In this document: positions 25,637-34,680 of the stretch, one piece after another
Layout of the letters: each line of letters begins with the position of its first letter
How positions within the stretch are numbered: the stretch's first letter is position 1
Source of the DNA: Blastocatellia bacterium
GTDB lineage: Bacteria; Acidobacteriota; Blastocatellia; Chloracidobacteriales; Chloracidobacteriaceae
DNA length: 64,000 bases
Assembly (NCBI GenBank): GCA_019695185.1
Contig: JAIBAN010000005.1
Span: forward strand, 98,738-162,737
Direction: 5' to 3'
Notes under the pieces: generated by a model
What the model was told of the DNA's origin: nothing
Database searches by the model: none
The model's input: the letters and a program-made list of their open reading frames with translations, nothing else
Position numbers and translations under genes: made by a program

Positions 25637-25667
25637 AAAGCGGTGCCCAACTGGCACCGCTTTTTTT
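25637..25667 (+). terminator. Intrinsic terminator
   Basis: The 11-bp stem AAAGCGGTGCC (25637-25647) and GGCACCGCTTT (25653-25663) has a 5-nt loop and runs into seven T residues. It ends the DUF3142 operon on the plus strand. Confidence 0.9.
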
Positions 25668-25689
25668 CGGCTGCATTCCCCAAGGGGGT

Positions 25690-26619
25690 TCAAACAAGTG
25701 CAATGGTTTTGCTTAACCGAGGTTCCAGGCTGGTTTTGGAGTGAATCCACAACACATCCTCATATTCGGTGTTTTCAATATTTCCCAGCAGCGGAACCAA
25801 TTGCAGGCGATGGCGGAAAAACACCCGTTCAGTCGTAATGCCATACGGGTCATATCCCAAACGGCACATGAAATCGGCAACCTGGGCCCGACTTGACCCG
25901 CCCCGCTCCAAATGTTCCTGAACAAATTCCGTCACCACAAAGGGCCGCCATTGGGTCAGGGTCTGGGTCAATCCTTTGAGGACCTTGTATTCAAACCCTT
26001 CCACATCAATCTTGAGCAGCTTAACCGGCTGCGGATTGGCCCGCAAAACTTCATCGCCAACCTTGACCTCGACTTCATACGACCGTTGCACCAGGGCTTC
26101 ATCCTGATAGGCCGTCATGGACCCGGTTCCGGTATGGTCCGACGTCAGGTTCAGGCGGAAGGTCGTGGCCGTATCGGCCAGGCCCATTTCGTGCAGGGTC
26201 ACTTGTGGCAGCCGGTTGGAGCGCAGGGTTTCCTTGAGTACCGCAATACATTCCGGATTCGGTTCGAAACATTCAACCGACCCGGATTCAGTCACAATCG
26301 CGGCGGCTTGCAACATAATCATGCCAATATTGGCACCAATATCCACAAACCGTTCACCGGGTTTCAAGAGCGCCTGTAACAGAAGCTGAATGTCCAGTTC
26401 GTAATACCGCCCCAAAAAAAAGGTCATGCGCTCCGACCAGTCCGCCAGATTCAGATTCATCCAATAGCCATGCCATTTCCCTTTGATCTTTTGTTTGGGA
26501 GCATCCTTCCAGAGATGATCATACTGGTTTCCCAATATATGCAGCTTGGAAAGTAAAAAACCCCAGCCGGGTAATTCAGCTCGGGTGTAGGGAAGCAAAA
26601 CATAGGCCAGTCTGGGCAT
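25690..26619 (-). CDS. FkbM family SAM-dependent methyltransferase
   Basis: A 309-residue methyltransferase, ATG 26619 with AAAGGAG upstream. The SAM-binding motif FVDIGANIGMIML is at about 91-103, acidic strand ends follow (VECFEPNP), and the FkbM signature is LLKIDVEGFEYKVLKG at about 200-215. FkbM enzymes O-methylate sugars or polyketides. The large exopolysaccharide locus starts 1.5 kb away, so a glycan substrate is plausible, but the gene is on the other strand with its own leader. The N-terminal 80 residues are lineage-specific. Confidence 0.9.
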   Translation of the reverse strand: MPRLAYVLLPYTRAELPGWGFLLSKLHILGNQYDHLWKDAPKQKIKGKWHGYWMNLNLADWSERMTFFLGRYYELDIQLLLQALLKPGERFVDIGANIGMIMLQAAAIVTESGSVECFEPNPECIAVLKETLRSNRLPQVTLHEMGLADTATTFRLNLTSDHTGTGSMTAYQDEALVQRSYEVEVKVGDEVLRANPQPVKLLKIDVEGFEYKVLKGLTQTLTQWRPFVVTEFVQEHLERGGSSRAQVADFMCRLGYDPYGITTERVFFRHRLQLVPLLGNIENTEYEDVLWIHSKTSLEPRLSKTIALV

Positions 26620-27021
26620 AAAAAACTCCTTTGCAACAACTGGAAACCTGAATCGGGTGAATCAAGGTTTCCAGCAGACTTGAACCGGATGCGACAGGGG
26701 CTGACCCTGGGTAGGCTAATTCGGTACCTCAGGGCACTTGCTGCATTTTCCACCTGCAACCTGCGGGCCAAACTTTGAAACGTTAATTGGCACCCGCTTG
26801 GCTGCAACTTGAAAATGTGCCCCTGAACTCAGGGATAGATTGCTCACACCCGAATCCGGGTCTCAGTCCGGCAGGTTTTCCTCATCGAAAAAGTGACTTG
26901 GAATCCCTGGTACTTTCATTCACATCCCGGTGTGAGAAATCAATAGCACCAGTTTCTTGCAAAATTATTTCAATGCCAAACATCTGTTGATTGTTTCCCG
27001 TGGTGGGGCAACCGGGTCGGG
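26620..27021. other. 402-bp intergenic region
   Basis: No gene was recognised between the aldo/keto reductase 3' end and the FkbM start. It contains one perfect 10-bp inverted repeat, CTGGAAACCT (26640-26649) and AGGTTTCCAG (26665-26674), which lies about 20 nt from the FkbM start in its leader. The rest shows only short imperfect repeats. Confidence 0.5.
26640..26674 (-). promoter_or_regulatory. Leader hairpin or operator upstream of FkbM gene
   Basis: A 10-bp perfect inverted repeat with a 15-nt spacer just upstream of the Shine-Dalgarno region of the minus-strand methyltransferase. It could be an mRNA hairpin or a protein-binding site; nothing further distinguishes these. Confidence 0.35.
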
Positions 27022-27981
27022 TCAGGAGGTCGCCGCCTTTCCGGCGGTTTCAATTTCTTCAATTTCAGCAATACTGAGGCGGAATTCCAGGGCACCTTTG
27101 ATTCCACCTACCTGTTCCGGGCTGCGGACCCCAACAATTGCGCCGGTCACTGAAGGAAGCCGCAAGGTCCAGGCGATGGCGACTTCACCGGCAGTACGTC
27201 CGTGGCGGGCTCCGATTTCCTTGAGTTTTTCAGCTATCCTCAAATTGGTGGTCAGTTGCGGTTCCTGAAATTGTGGATTGCGCCGCCGCCAATCATCCGG
27301 CGGAAAGGCGGCAATCCGGTCCCTGCTCATGGTTCCGGAAAACATGCCTGCCCCCATTGGTGAATACACAATCACGCCAATGGTTTCAAGAGCGGCAAAC
27401 GGGAGAATTTCGGCTTCGATTGTACGGTTGAACAGTGAGTAAGGGGGTTGCAGCGAGGTAATCGGAGCAATCTGCTGGGCTCGTCTCATTTGCTCCACGT
27501 TGAAGTTGGAAACGGCGATATGGCGCACCTTGCCCGCTTTTTGTAATTCAACCAGAGTTGACCAGCCTTCTTCGATGTCATCATTTGGTTCCGGCCAGTG
27601 GATTTGGTACAGGTCAATCACATCCACTTGCAGTCGCCGCAGGCTGGCTTCGCACTCCTTGCGGATGGAGTCGGCTTTGAGCGAGCCGCTGATGGTTCCC
27701 TGGGCGTCCCACACCCGCTCGCATTTGGTAAAGACATAAGGCCGATCAGAAAGGCCAGCCAGAGCGCGGGCCACGACTTCCTCCGAGTGGCCCAACCCAT
27801 AGACAGCCGCCGTATCAATCCAATTGATACCGGCATCCAGACCGGCGTGAATGGCTTTGATGGATGCGGCATCATCCTGGGGACCCCAGGAGAAAGCCCA
27901 ACCGCCCCCGCCCATGGCCCAGGCTCCGATTCCAATGGCAGTGATTTCAAGGTCACTGTTTCCCAATTTTCGGGTTTGCAT
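27022..27981 (-). CDS. Aldo/keto reductase
   Basis: A 319-residue NADPH-dependent oxidoreductase of the AKR fold. The ATG at 27981 fits the family N-terminus (MQTRKLGNSDLEITAIGIGAW); a TTG at 28011 lies upstream. The catalytic tetrad is visible: Asp in DTAAVY, Tyr in the same segment, Lys in FTKCER and His in YQIHWP. The NADP-binding C-terminus contains GAIVGVRSPEQVGG. It resembles the general stress/YghZ-like group. The substrate cannot be predicted; it lies alone upstream of the exopolysaccharide locus on the opposite strand. Confidence 0.92.
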   Translation of the reverse strand: MQTRKLGNSDLEITAIGIGAWAMGGGGWAFSWGPQDDAASIKAIHAGLDAGINWIDTAAVYGLGHSEEVVARALAGLSDRPYVFTKCERVWDAQGTISGSLKADSIRKECEASLRRLQVDVIDLYQIHWPEPNDDIEEGWSTLVELQKAGKVRHIAVSNFNVEQMRRAQQIAPITSLQPPYSLFNRTIEAEILPFAALETIGVIVYSPMGAGMFSGTMSRDRIAAFPPDDWRRRNPQFQEPQLTTNLRIAEKLKEIGARHGRTAGEVAIAWTLRLPSVTGAIVGVRSPEQVGGIKGALEFRLSIAEIEEIETAGKAATS

Positions 27982-28169
27982 TTTCAAAAAGTTTCCTTTC
28001 CGCTTTTTCAAATCCAGTTGTATCTTGGGACACTATCCGTCAACGCTGGCTTCGACAACCTGCCTTTCCGAACCAGAAAAAAACGTTTTTATTGCTGCAT
28101 CCCCGACTTTGTGGCCCACCCGTTGCAGCAACATTGAAGAAAAAGTGATTTGGGAAAAGGATAGAACTT

Positions 28170-29399
28170 ATGGAAACCACCCGAATGGCGTATTTGGTCA
28201 GCCAGTATCCGGCTATTTCACACACGTTCATCTTACGTGAAGTGTTGCAACTGCGGGCTCAGGGCTTTGAGATTGCGGTTGCTTCCATTAATAAACCGGA
28301 CCGGCTACCGGAAAAACTGACCCAGGATGAAACCAACGAAGCCGCCCGGACCTATTATGTCAAAGCTGCCGGACTGGGCGGAGCCCTGTGGGCGCATTTC
28401 AAAACGTTGCTGACCCATCCGCTCGGTTATGTGCGAGGCTGGTGGTTTGCCCTTCGGCTGGGGGGGACCGACCTGAAAGCCTGCCTGTACAATTTCTTTT
28501 ATTTTGTCGAGGCGGTTATGGTCGGGGTGTGGATGCAGCAAAGGGCATTGCGGCATTTGCACGTTCATTTTGCCACTCCAGCCTCCACCGTCGGGATGAT
28601 TGCAGCCCGGATTTTTCCGATTTCCTATTCCATCACCGTTCATGGGCCGGACGAGTTTTATGATGTCACGCTCTATCGGCTGCGGGAAAAAATCCAGGCC
28701 GCCTCTTTTATTTGCTGCATTGGCACCTATTCCCGGAGCCAGTTGATGAAACTTTCGCCGCCGTCCCAATGGGATAAATTTGAGGTTTCACCCTTGGGGG
28801 TCAACCCTGATTTGTTTGCTCCGCAGGCATTTCGGGAAGTTCCGCAGCTTTTTGAAATCATCTGCGTCGGTCGGTTGGTCGCGGCCAAAGGTCAATATAC
28901 GCTGGTTTCGGTGTGCGAAACCCTGCTCCGGCAAGGCCATCAGGTCCGGCTCAGGTTGGTGGGTGACGGACCTGACCGGGCCGGTCTGGAAGCCATGGTG
29001 CAGGCGCGCGGCTTGGAAAACACGATTGTGTTTGAAGGCGCAGTCAATCAGGACCGCATCAGAGAGTTATATGCCAATGCCGACCTGTTTGCCCTGGGCA
29101 GCTTTGCCGAAGGTATTCCGGTGGTTTTAATGGAAGCCATGGCAATGGAAATTCCTTGTGTGACAACCCATATCACCGGTCACCATGAACTGATTCGGGA
29201 CGGTGTGGACGGGGTTTTGGTGTCACCTTCGGATGTGGCTGGGTTTGCCGCAGCCATTGTCCGTCTCATGCAGGACACTGCCTTGCGCCGCCGCATTGCC
29301 ACTGCCGGGCGGGTGCGGGTGATGGAAAAATACAACCTGGAGGCAAATACCCGGCGCTTGGCGGAAATCTTCCGGCGGCGGTTGGGGAAAGGGACGTGA
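28170..29399 (+). CDS. Glycosyltransferase family 4, first gene of the EPS locus
   Basis: A 409-residue GT-B glycosyltransferase. The N-terminal acceptor domain includes SQYPAISHTFILREV and LHVHFATP. The donor domain contains VGRLVAAKGQ and the EX7E motif in EGIPVVLMEAMAMEIPCV. This pattern (YPxxSxTFI) is typical of colanic-acid/exopolysaccharide GT4 enzymes. It should add a hexose from an NDP-sugar to an undecaprenyl-linked oligosaccharide at the inner membrane face. The ATG at 28170 has GGGAAAAGG upstream. It opens a 20-kb run of plus-strand EPS genes. Confidence 0.9.
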   Translation: METTRMAYLVSQYPAISHTFILREVLQLRAQGFEIAVASINKPDRLPEKLTQDETNEAARTYYVKAAGLGGALWAHFKTLLTHPLGYVRGWWFALRLGGTDLKACLYNFFYFVEAVMVGVWMQQRALRHLHVHFATPASTVGMIAARIFPISYSITVHGPDEFYDVTLYRLREKIQAASFICCIGTYSRSQLMKLSPPSQWDKFEVSPLGVNPDLFAPQAFREVPQLFEIICVGRLVAAKGQYTLVSVCETLLRQGHQVRLRLVGDGPDRAGLEAMVQARGLENTIVFEGAVNQDRIRELYANADLFALGSFAEGIPVVLMEAMAMEIPCVTTHITGHHELIRDGVDGVLVSPSDVAGFAAAIVRLMQDTALRRRIATAGRVRVMEKYNLEANTRRLAEIFRRRLGKGT

Positions 29400-29575
29400 T
29401 TCGACCCGGAAGATTTTTTTCCGGTGAAAAAAGTGATTGATACAGGCTGGTTGGGGAATAGGGCAAAACTTTTGCAATACATCGGTATTAGGTTTGCTTG
29501 TCAGTGGAGGAACAACCGGAGCCGGAGAATAACTTTGGATGGGCTCCGGTGGTACTCAATCGAAACGAGGGATGT

Positions 29576-30763
29576 ATGGCATTAAGTTGGTTCATTCTGG
29601 GCAGCCTGCTGGTTCTGGTCACTCTGCCGGGAACCGTTGAACTGCTGTTGTTGACTCTGGCTGGCTGGGTTCCTCCGCGACGTGCAACCAATCAGCCGGA
29701 AACAACTCTGTCACAACATATTGCCGTTATCGTGCCCGCGCATAACGAGGAAAACGGGATTGCCCGCTGCGTCACTAGTATTTTGCACTGTGACGCTCCC
29801 CAGGGTGGTTTTTCCGTTTTTGTGGTGGCTGACAATTGTACTGACCGTACTGCCGAAATGGCCGCAGCGGCTGGAGCCCAGGTGTTGGTTCGCCACAACG
29901 AGACCCGGCGGGGAAAAGGCTATGCGCTGGATGCCGCTTTTTCGACGCTGCTGCCACGGCCAATTGACATTTTTTTGACAGTGGATGCCGATACCGAGGT
30001 CGAACCCAATCTTTTGGTTGAAACGGAACGCTGGTTTGCAGCAGGGGCTGATGCGGTTCAAAGTCGGTATGCCGTCAATAACCCCGCTGACTCAATCCGG
30101 ACCCGTTTAATGAATGTGGCCCTGTACGGTTTTAATATTTTGCGTCCCAGAGGCCGCTCCCGGCTGGGATTATCCTGCGGCATTTTCGGAAACGGGTTCG
30201 GGCTTTCCAAAGCTACCTTGCAGGCCATTCCCTATGATGCAACCTCGGTGGTAGAGGATTTGGAATACCATTTACGACTGGTAAAAGCCGGGCGCAAGGT
30301 TGTGTTTCTTGACTCCACGACAGTTCGGGCGGACATGCCCACCGGGGGAAAGGCAGTTCAGACCCAGCGGGCCCGTTGGGAAGGTGGTCGGTTGCGCATG
30401 ATGGTGGAGCATACCCCGGAATTGGTGAGGGAAATCCTTTCGGGAAGGTTTCGCCTGCTTGAGCCTTGTCTGGATTTGCTTTTGTTGCCACTGGCGTTCC
30501 ATCTCCTCTTGCTGTTGGCTGCCGGGAGCGTACCGCTGCTCTGGGTGCGGGGCTATGCCGCAGTCGGATTTTTGGTGGTGATGTTTCATGTCCTGGCGGC
30601 CATTTTCGTAGGAGGGGGTGGCTGGCGCGATGTGGCTGCTCTGGCAGCAGCCCCTTTTTATATTGTCTGGAAGGTGACCTTAGTCGGGAAATTGCTTCAG
30701 ACGGCGCAACGCAATGCCGCCTGGGTTCGGACCGACCGCGCCAAAGTAGGGGGAAAGTCATGA
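29576..30763 (+). CDS. Membrane glycosyltransferase family 2
   Basis: A 395-residue membrane GT2. ATG 29576 follows GAGGG; an upstream in-frame TTG at 29498 is less likely. An N-terminal helix is followed by the GT-A domain: VIVPAHNEE, VVADNCTDRTAE, the DxD-type DADTEVEPN, VVEDLEYHLRLVKAG (ED motif) and QRARWEGGR (QxxRW motif). Two or three C-terminal transmembrane helices follow (about 310-375). QxxRW normally marks processive enzymes such as cellulose or hyaluronan synthases, but this short form may add a single sugar. The stop overlaps the next start by ATGA. Confidence 0.9.
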   Translation: MALSWFILGSLLVLVTLPGTVELLLLTLAGWVPPRRATNQPETTLSQHIAVIVPAHNEENGIARCVTSILHCDAPQGGFSVFVVADNCTDRTAEMAAAAGAQVLVRHNETRRGKGYALDAAFSTLLPRPIDIFLTVDADTEVEPNLLVETERWFAAGADAVQSRYAVNNPADSIRTRLMNVALYGFNILRPRGRSRLGLSCGIFGNGFGLSKATLQAIPYDATSVVEDLEYHLRLVKAGRKVVFLDSTTVRADMPTGGKAVQTQRARWEGGRLRMMVEHTPELVREILSGRFRLLEPCLDLLLLPLAFHLLLLLAAGSVPLLWVRGYAAVGFLVVMFHVLAAIFVGGGGWRDVAALAAAPFYIVWKVTLVGKLLQTAQRNAAWVRTDRAKVGGKS

Positions 30764-31758
30764 ACAACCAGAGTGAACAACCGGATGTTTCGGTGGTGGT
30801 GGTTTCTTTCAACACCCGTGACCTGCTGCGTGATTGCCTGCACACCCTGGCCCGTGAAGCTGGTGGGGTGACCTATGAAGTGATTGTGGTGGACAACGCA
30901 TCGCGGGACGGTTCGGCGGAAATGGTGGCAACGGAATTTCCCTCCGCCCGCCTCATTCGCAGTGACATCAATCTGGGGTTTGCCGCTGCCAACAATTGCG
31001 GATTTGCCATAGCCACCGGGCGGTATGTGGTGTTGCTCAACTCAGATGCGTTTTTGCGCCCTGGTGCCTTGCAGGCCGCCGTAACCCGCATGGATGCCGA
31101 CCAACAGGTTGCGCTGGGCGGCGGGAAATTGATTGGCCGGGATGATTCGTGGCAGCCTTCCGCCCGCACGTTTCCCTCAGTCCCCAACGATTTTCTGTGC
31201 CTGTCCGGGCTTTCCGCCAGGTTTCCCAAATCCCGATTTTTCGGACGGGCCGACCGAACCTGGGCCGACCCGGACGAACCCGCCGAAGTTGACTGGGTTC
31301 CCGGTGCTTTTTCCATTATCCGCCGTTCGGTTTTGGAGGAAGTCGGGTATTTTGACGAACGGTTTTTTCTGTATTTTGAGGAAGTGGATTTGTGCCGCCG
31401 CATGAAGGCCGTTGGTTACCGGGTGCAATATTGGCCGGACGTGGTGGTGGTTCATCTGGGAGGAGAATCCTCCAAAACCCTGCACCACTTAACCATGTCC
31501 AACTCAGGTTCCCAGTTGACGTTGTGGCGAATGCGGAGCCAGTTTCTGTATTACCGGAAACATCACGGGTCGCTGGGGGCTTGGCTTTCCAAGCTGTTGG
31601 AAACCAACTGGCATCGCATCCGGGCCTGGAAAAACGGAAAGCGGGAAAATTCCGAGCAGCAACTCAAAGCCCAGGACTCGCTCAATATTATCGAGTTGAT
31701 GGAGCGGGCCTGGGTTGAAACAGAGGGCGGAATGCTGTCTCCGCCGCGCCCCTGGTAA
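30760..31758 (+). CDS. Glycosyltransferase family 2 (rhamnosyltransferase-like)
   Basis: A 332-residue soluble GT2 of the WbbL/rhamnosyltransferase type. The true start is the ATG at 30760, overlapping the previous stop (ATGA), with AGGGGGA upstream. Motifs: VVVVSFNTRDLL, VDNASRDGS, LLNSDAF for the metal-binding site, and VPGAFSIIRRSVLEEVGYFDERFFLYFEEVDLCRRM, the characteristic acceptor-side block of this group. It likely transfers a deoxyhexose in repeat-unit assembly; the sugar is inferred only from family resemblance. Confidence 0.92.
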   Translation: MNNQSEQPDVSVVVVSFNTRDLLRDCLHTLAREAGGVTYEVIVVDNASRDGSAEMVATEFPSARLIRSDINLGFAAANNCGFAIATGRYVVLLNSDAFLRPGALQAAVTRMDADQQVALGGGKLIGRDDSWQPSARTFPSVPNDFLCLSGLSARFPKSRFFGRADRTWADPDEPAEVDWVPGAFSIIRRSVLEEVGYFDERFFLYFEEVDLCRRMKAVGYRVQYWPDVVVVHLGGESSKTLHHLTMSNSGSQLTLWRMRSQFLYYRKHHGSLGAWLSKLLETNWHRIRAWKNGKRENSEQQLKAQDSLNIIELMERAWVETEGGMLSPPRPW

Positions 31759-31780
31759 GTTTTTTTGGAGCGAGGTCTGT

Positions 31781-32344
31781 ATGTTCGAACATCTACGGGC
31801 TGATTGGCAAACCTATGAACGGGACATCTGGCGGCAGGGACTGTGGGTCATGGCGGTCTATCGCTTTGGGCAATGGCGATATGGTTTTGACTCACGGTTG
31901 GTCCGGGCTCCACTCTCGTTTCTTTACAAACTGCTGCGCACCCTGAGCCAGATTCTGACCGGTATCGAACTGCCCTGTGAGGTAAAGCTGGGGAAACGGT
32001 TTCGGATAGACCATTTTGGAGGCATTATTATCAGTGGGGATGCCGAGTTTGGGGATGACGTGGTGATTCGCAACGGGGTCACCATCGGTTTGCGCAGAAC
32101 GGGCATTCGCGGAGCCCCGAAAATCGGAAACCGGGTTGACATCGGAGCCGGGGCGGTGATTTTGGGAGCGATTACGATTGGGGATGATTGCGCCATTGGG
32201 GCCAATGCCGTGGTGTTGACGGATGTTCCCTCCAATTCTGTTGCAGTCGGGGTGCCGGCGGTGATTAAACCACGAGGCAATCGCAAAGCTGAACTGGCTC
32301 AGGTGCTGGCAGTGGGGTTAGGGAATCCAGGGGCAGGAGATTAA
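31781..32344 (+). CDS. Serine acetyltransferase-like O-acetyltransferase (left-handed beta-helix)
   Basis: A 187-residue acetyltransferase. ATG 31781 follows GGAGCGAGG. The N-terminal helices (RADWQTYERDIWRQGLWVMAVYRFG) resemble CysE. Hexapeptide repeats fill about 80-165, with RIDHFGGIIISGDAEFGDDVVIRNGVTIGL containing the active-site His. CysE-like proteins in polysaccharide loci typically O-acetylate a sugar. The position between a rhamnosyltransferase-like gene and a sugar transferase supports that over cysteine synthesis. Confidence 0.88.
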   Translation: MFEHLRADWQTYERDIWRQGLWVMAVYRFGQWRYGFDSRLVRAPLSFLYKLLRTLSQILTGIELPCEVKLGKRFRIDHFGGIIISGDAEFGDDVVIRNGVTIGLRRTGIRGAPKIGNRVDIGAGAVILGAITIGDDCAIGANAVVLTDVPSNSVAVGVPAVIKPRGNRKAELAQVLAVGLGNPGAGD

Positions 32345-32348
32345 AGGT

Positions 32349-33116
32349 ATGAACGATGCACACACTGAATCCGCCTGGACTGATACCTCCCATCGCATTC
32401 TGTTGCTGGAGGAGCTTTCCCGCCGCTTTGCCCGCAATCAAAAAGGCTCTATCAGGCTGGCCCAGACATTGCGCTTTCTGCGCAAAAAATATGCCTGGAC
32501 TGTGGTGATTGGCCTGACGAAGTTCCTAAAAAGAATGATTGACTTCACCGTGGCGTTGACCATGCTGCTGGCGCTGGCTCCGCTCTTTGCCTTGGTTGCC
32601 CTCTGTATCAAACTGACTGACCGGGGGCCGGTGCTTTTTTGGCAGGCCAGAGTGGGGCAATGGGGACGTGAATTTCCGTTTCCCAAATTCCGCTCGATGG
32701 TGACCAACGCCGAAAAACTCAAGGATTCGCTGTTGGCCCACAACGACCACCATAACGGTGTGACCTTCAAAATGAAACGGGACCCCAGGGTGACCTGGAT
32801 TGGGCGGATTATCCGCAAAACCAGCATTGATGAACTGCCCCAATTATGGTGCGTCCTGATTGGCGATATGTCGCTGGTGGGACCGCGTCCGCCCGTGCCA
32901 CGGGAAGTCGCTTTGTACACTTTGGCGGACCGCCGCCGCCTGGATGCGGTTCCCGGTTTGACCTGTATCTGGCAGGTCAGCGGGCGGGGCGACATCCCTT
33001 TTCCCCAGCAGGTGGAGCTGGACGTGCAATATATCGAAAGCCAAAGCCTCTGGCTGGATGTGAAACTGCTGGTTCTGACCATTCCGGCAGTGTTGCTTGG
33101 GAAAGGTGCCTATTGA
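32349..33116 (+). CDS. Phosphoglycosyl transferase initiating EPS repeat-unit synthesis
   Basis: A 255-residue monotopic phosphoglycosyl transferase (WcaJ/PglC superfamily), the likely first committed enzyme. It transfers a sugar phosphate from NDP-sugar to undecaprenyl phosphate. Seen: a re-entrant hydrophobic helix after KRMIDF (61-90), FPKFRSM, the catalytic dyad Asp161-Glu162 in TSIDELPQL, GDMSLVGPRPP and PGLTCIWQVSGR. All key motifs are present, unlike the two related domains at 33148-34674 and 37215-38624. AAAGG lies before ATG 32349. It is short, lacking the extra N-terminal transmembrane helices of WcaJ itself. Confidence 0.92.
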   Translation: MNDAHTESAWTDTSHRILLLEELSRRFARNQKGSIRLAQTLRFLRKKYAWTVVIGLTKFLKRMIDFTVALTMLLALAPLFALVALCIKLTDRGPVLFWQARVGQWGREFPFPKFRSMVTNAEKLKDSLLAHNDHHNGVTFKMKRDPRVTWIGRIIRKTSIDELPQLWCVLIGDMSLVGPRPPVPREVALYTLADRRRLDAVPGLTCIWQVSGRGDIPFPQQVELDVQYIESQSLWLDVKLLVLTIPAVLLGKGAY

Positions 33117-33147
33117 CCTCACAAGGGTCGGAAAAGGAAGCAAGCCT

Positions 33148-34674
33148 ATGCGGGCCATCGTTTTTGCCACCGGATACGCTCCGGCTCTTACCTCCCTCAA
33201 CGAACGGCACGATTCCGTGTCGCTGCCGTTGCTGGACCGCCCTTTTTTACAGCATGTCCTGGAAAATCTGGTTGACCAGGGCGTCACGGGTTTTGATTTC
33301 ACCCTTTCACGCAAACCGGAATTCTTCGAAAGCCTGTTTGGGACAGGCACTCGGTGGGGAAGTTCATTCCGGTACCACTTGGCCCGCGACCCGGAGTTTC
33401 CCTACCGGGCCGCGCGTGCCATAGAGGTCTATTTCAAGCAAAACCCCGATGAACCCGTGTTGGTCGGACATGGCGACCGCCTGCCTCTGCTGCGGTTGGC
33501 GGAACTCAGGGCGGGGGCCGGGGAAATCGTCATGTGGTACGAAGCCGCCACCGATGAGGCCCCCAAATGGACCGGCTGGGCCTTGGTTCCAGCCCGGTTG
33601 CTGGCCGAGTTTCCCGTGCAAACCGATGAAACCGGCCTCGAGGAATTTTTGCGGAACCAGCCGGCTGCCCCGCAATTGCAGACGGTGGCGGCCTGCCTGG
33701 ACTTTCGCACCTATGAAGGCATTCTCAAATCCCATTGGGACGCCGTGGCCAAAGTAATTCCCAACCTGCTGGTGTCGGGGCGCGAAGTTGAACCGGGAAT
33801 CTGGCTTTCACGCAATGTCAGCCTGCATCCCACGGCACAACTGAAAGCTCCGGTTTACATTGGTGAAAACTGTCGGATTGAAGCCGGGGTGCAGCTTGGT
33901 CCGCAAGCCATGATTGGGCAAAACAGCGTGCTTGACACCCATTGCAGTGTGACTGGTTCAGCCGTTTTGCCCGGCAGTTTTGTGGGCGAAGGATTGGAAT
34001 TGAATGAAGTCATTGTGGATAAAAACCGTTTGGTCAGCATCCGGTTTGGGGTCGGCGTCACGGTGGCGGATGATTTTATGCTGGGCACCCTGGCGCAAAA
34101 TCCAATCACTTCCTGGCTGCAACGCACGCTTTCCCAACTGACGGGGCTGGCCCTCTTGTTGCTGTCCTGGCCCTTGCTGCTGCTTACGGCCCTGGTTTTG
34201 AAAATTGTCCGACGGGGCAAGCCGGTCTGGTATGTGACGGAAGTGGTTAAATTACCCGCAGCCGGTCCTGAACTTGACTGGAAAACCTTCAAATTGGTCA
34301 GTTTTACGCCAGACCGGAGAGGAACCGGCTGGTTCAGCGATCTATTTCTGCGGCTGTTGCCGGGGTTGCTCAACATTGCCAAGGGGGAGGCCGGTTTTGT
34401 CGGGGTTCAGCCCCGGACCAAAGAGGAACTGGCCGGATTGCCAACCGATTGGCAGGCACTCCTCCGACAATCGAAACCAGGTTTCATCACGGATTGTATG
34501 GTTCGGTATGGCAACCATCCAACCCCGGATGAGCAGTTTTCCTCCGAAACTTTTTACGCCGCCTCCGCCACCTGGTGGCAGGATCTTCGTTTAATGGCAG
34601 GGTTTGTTGGGAAATTGTTCCTGCCGTCTTTGCCCACCGAAAGGGAAAACGAGCGGGTTTCCGAGCGAGGTTAA
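33148..34674 (+). CDS. Degenerate nucleotidyltransferase / beta-helix / sugar-transferase-like fusion
   Basis: A 508-residue fusion starting at ATG 33148 behind GGAAAAGGAAG. Residues 1-210 resemble an NDP-sugar pyrophosphorylase (LPLLDRPFLQHVLENLVDQGV), but the GGxGTR nucleotide loop is replaced by ATGYAPALT, so activity is doubtful. Hexapeptide beta-helix repeats follow at about 225-320 (LKAPVYIGENCRIEAGVQLGP). The C-terminal third has a long hydrophobic helix (about 345-370) and a phosphoglycosyl-transferase-like end (LLPGLLNIAKGEAGFVGVQPRT, KPGFIT) that lacks the Asp-Glu dyad. It may be a regulator or scaffold of sugar-phosphate transfer rather than an enzyme. Confidence 0.75.
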   Translation: MRAIVFATGYAPALTSLNERHDSVSLPLLDRPFLQHVLENLVDQGVTGFDFTLSRKPEFFESLFGTGTRWGSSFRYHLARDPEFPYRAARAIEVYFKQNPDEPVLVGHGDRLPLLRLAELRAGAGEIVMWYEAATDEAPKWTGWALVPARLLAEFPVQTDETGLEEFLRNQPAAPQLQTVAACLDFRTYEGILKSHWDAVAKVIPNLLVSGREVEPGIWLSRNVSLHPTAQLKAPVYIGENCRIEAGVQLGPQAMIGQNSVLDTHCSVTGSAVLPGSFVGEGLELNEVIVDKNRLVSIRFGVGVTVADDFMLGTLAQNPITSWLQRTLSQLTGLALLLLSWPLLLLTALVLKIVRRGKPVWYVTEVVKLPAAGPELDWKTFKLVSFTPDRRGTGWFSDLFLRLLPGLLNIAKGEAGFVGVQPRTKEELAGLPTDWQALLRQSKPGFITDCMVRYGNHPTPDEQFSSETFYAASATWWQDLRLMAGFVGKLFLPSLPTERENERVSERG

Positions 34675-34680
34675 ACGGTC

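Noticed and set aside
29498..29575. Upstream TTG start for the membrane GT2 gene.
   Set aside because: The extension is hydrophilic and lacks a Shine-Dalgarno, while ATG 29576 has GAGGG at good spacing and starts a membrane helix.
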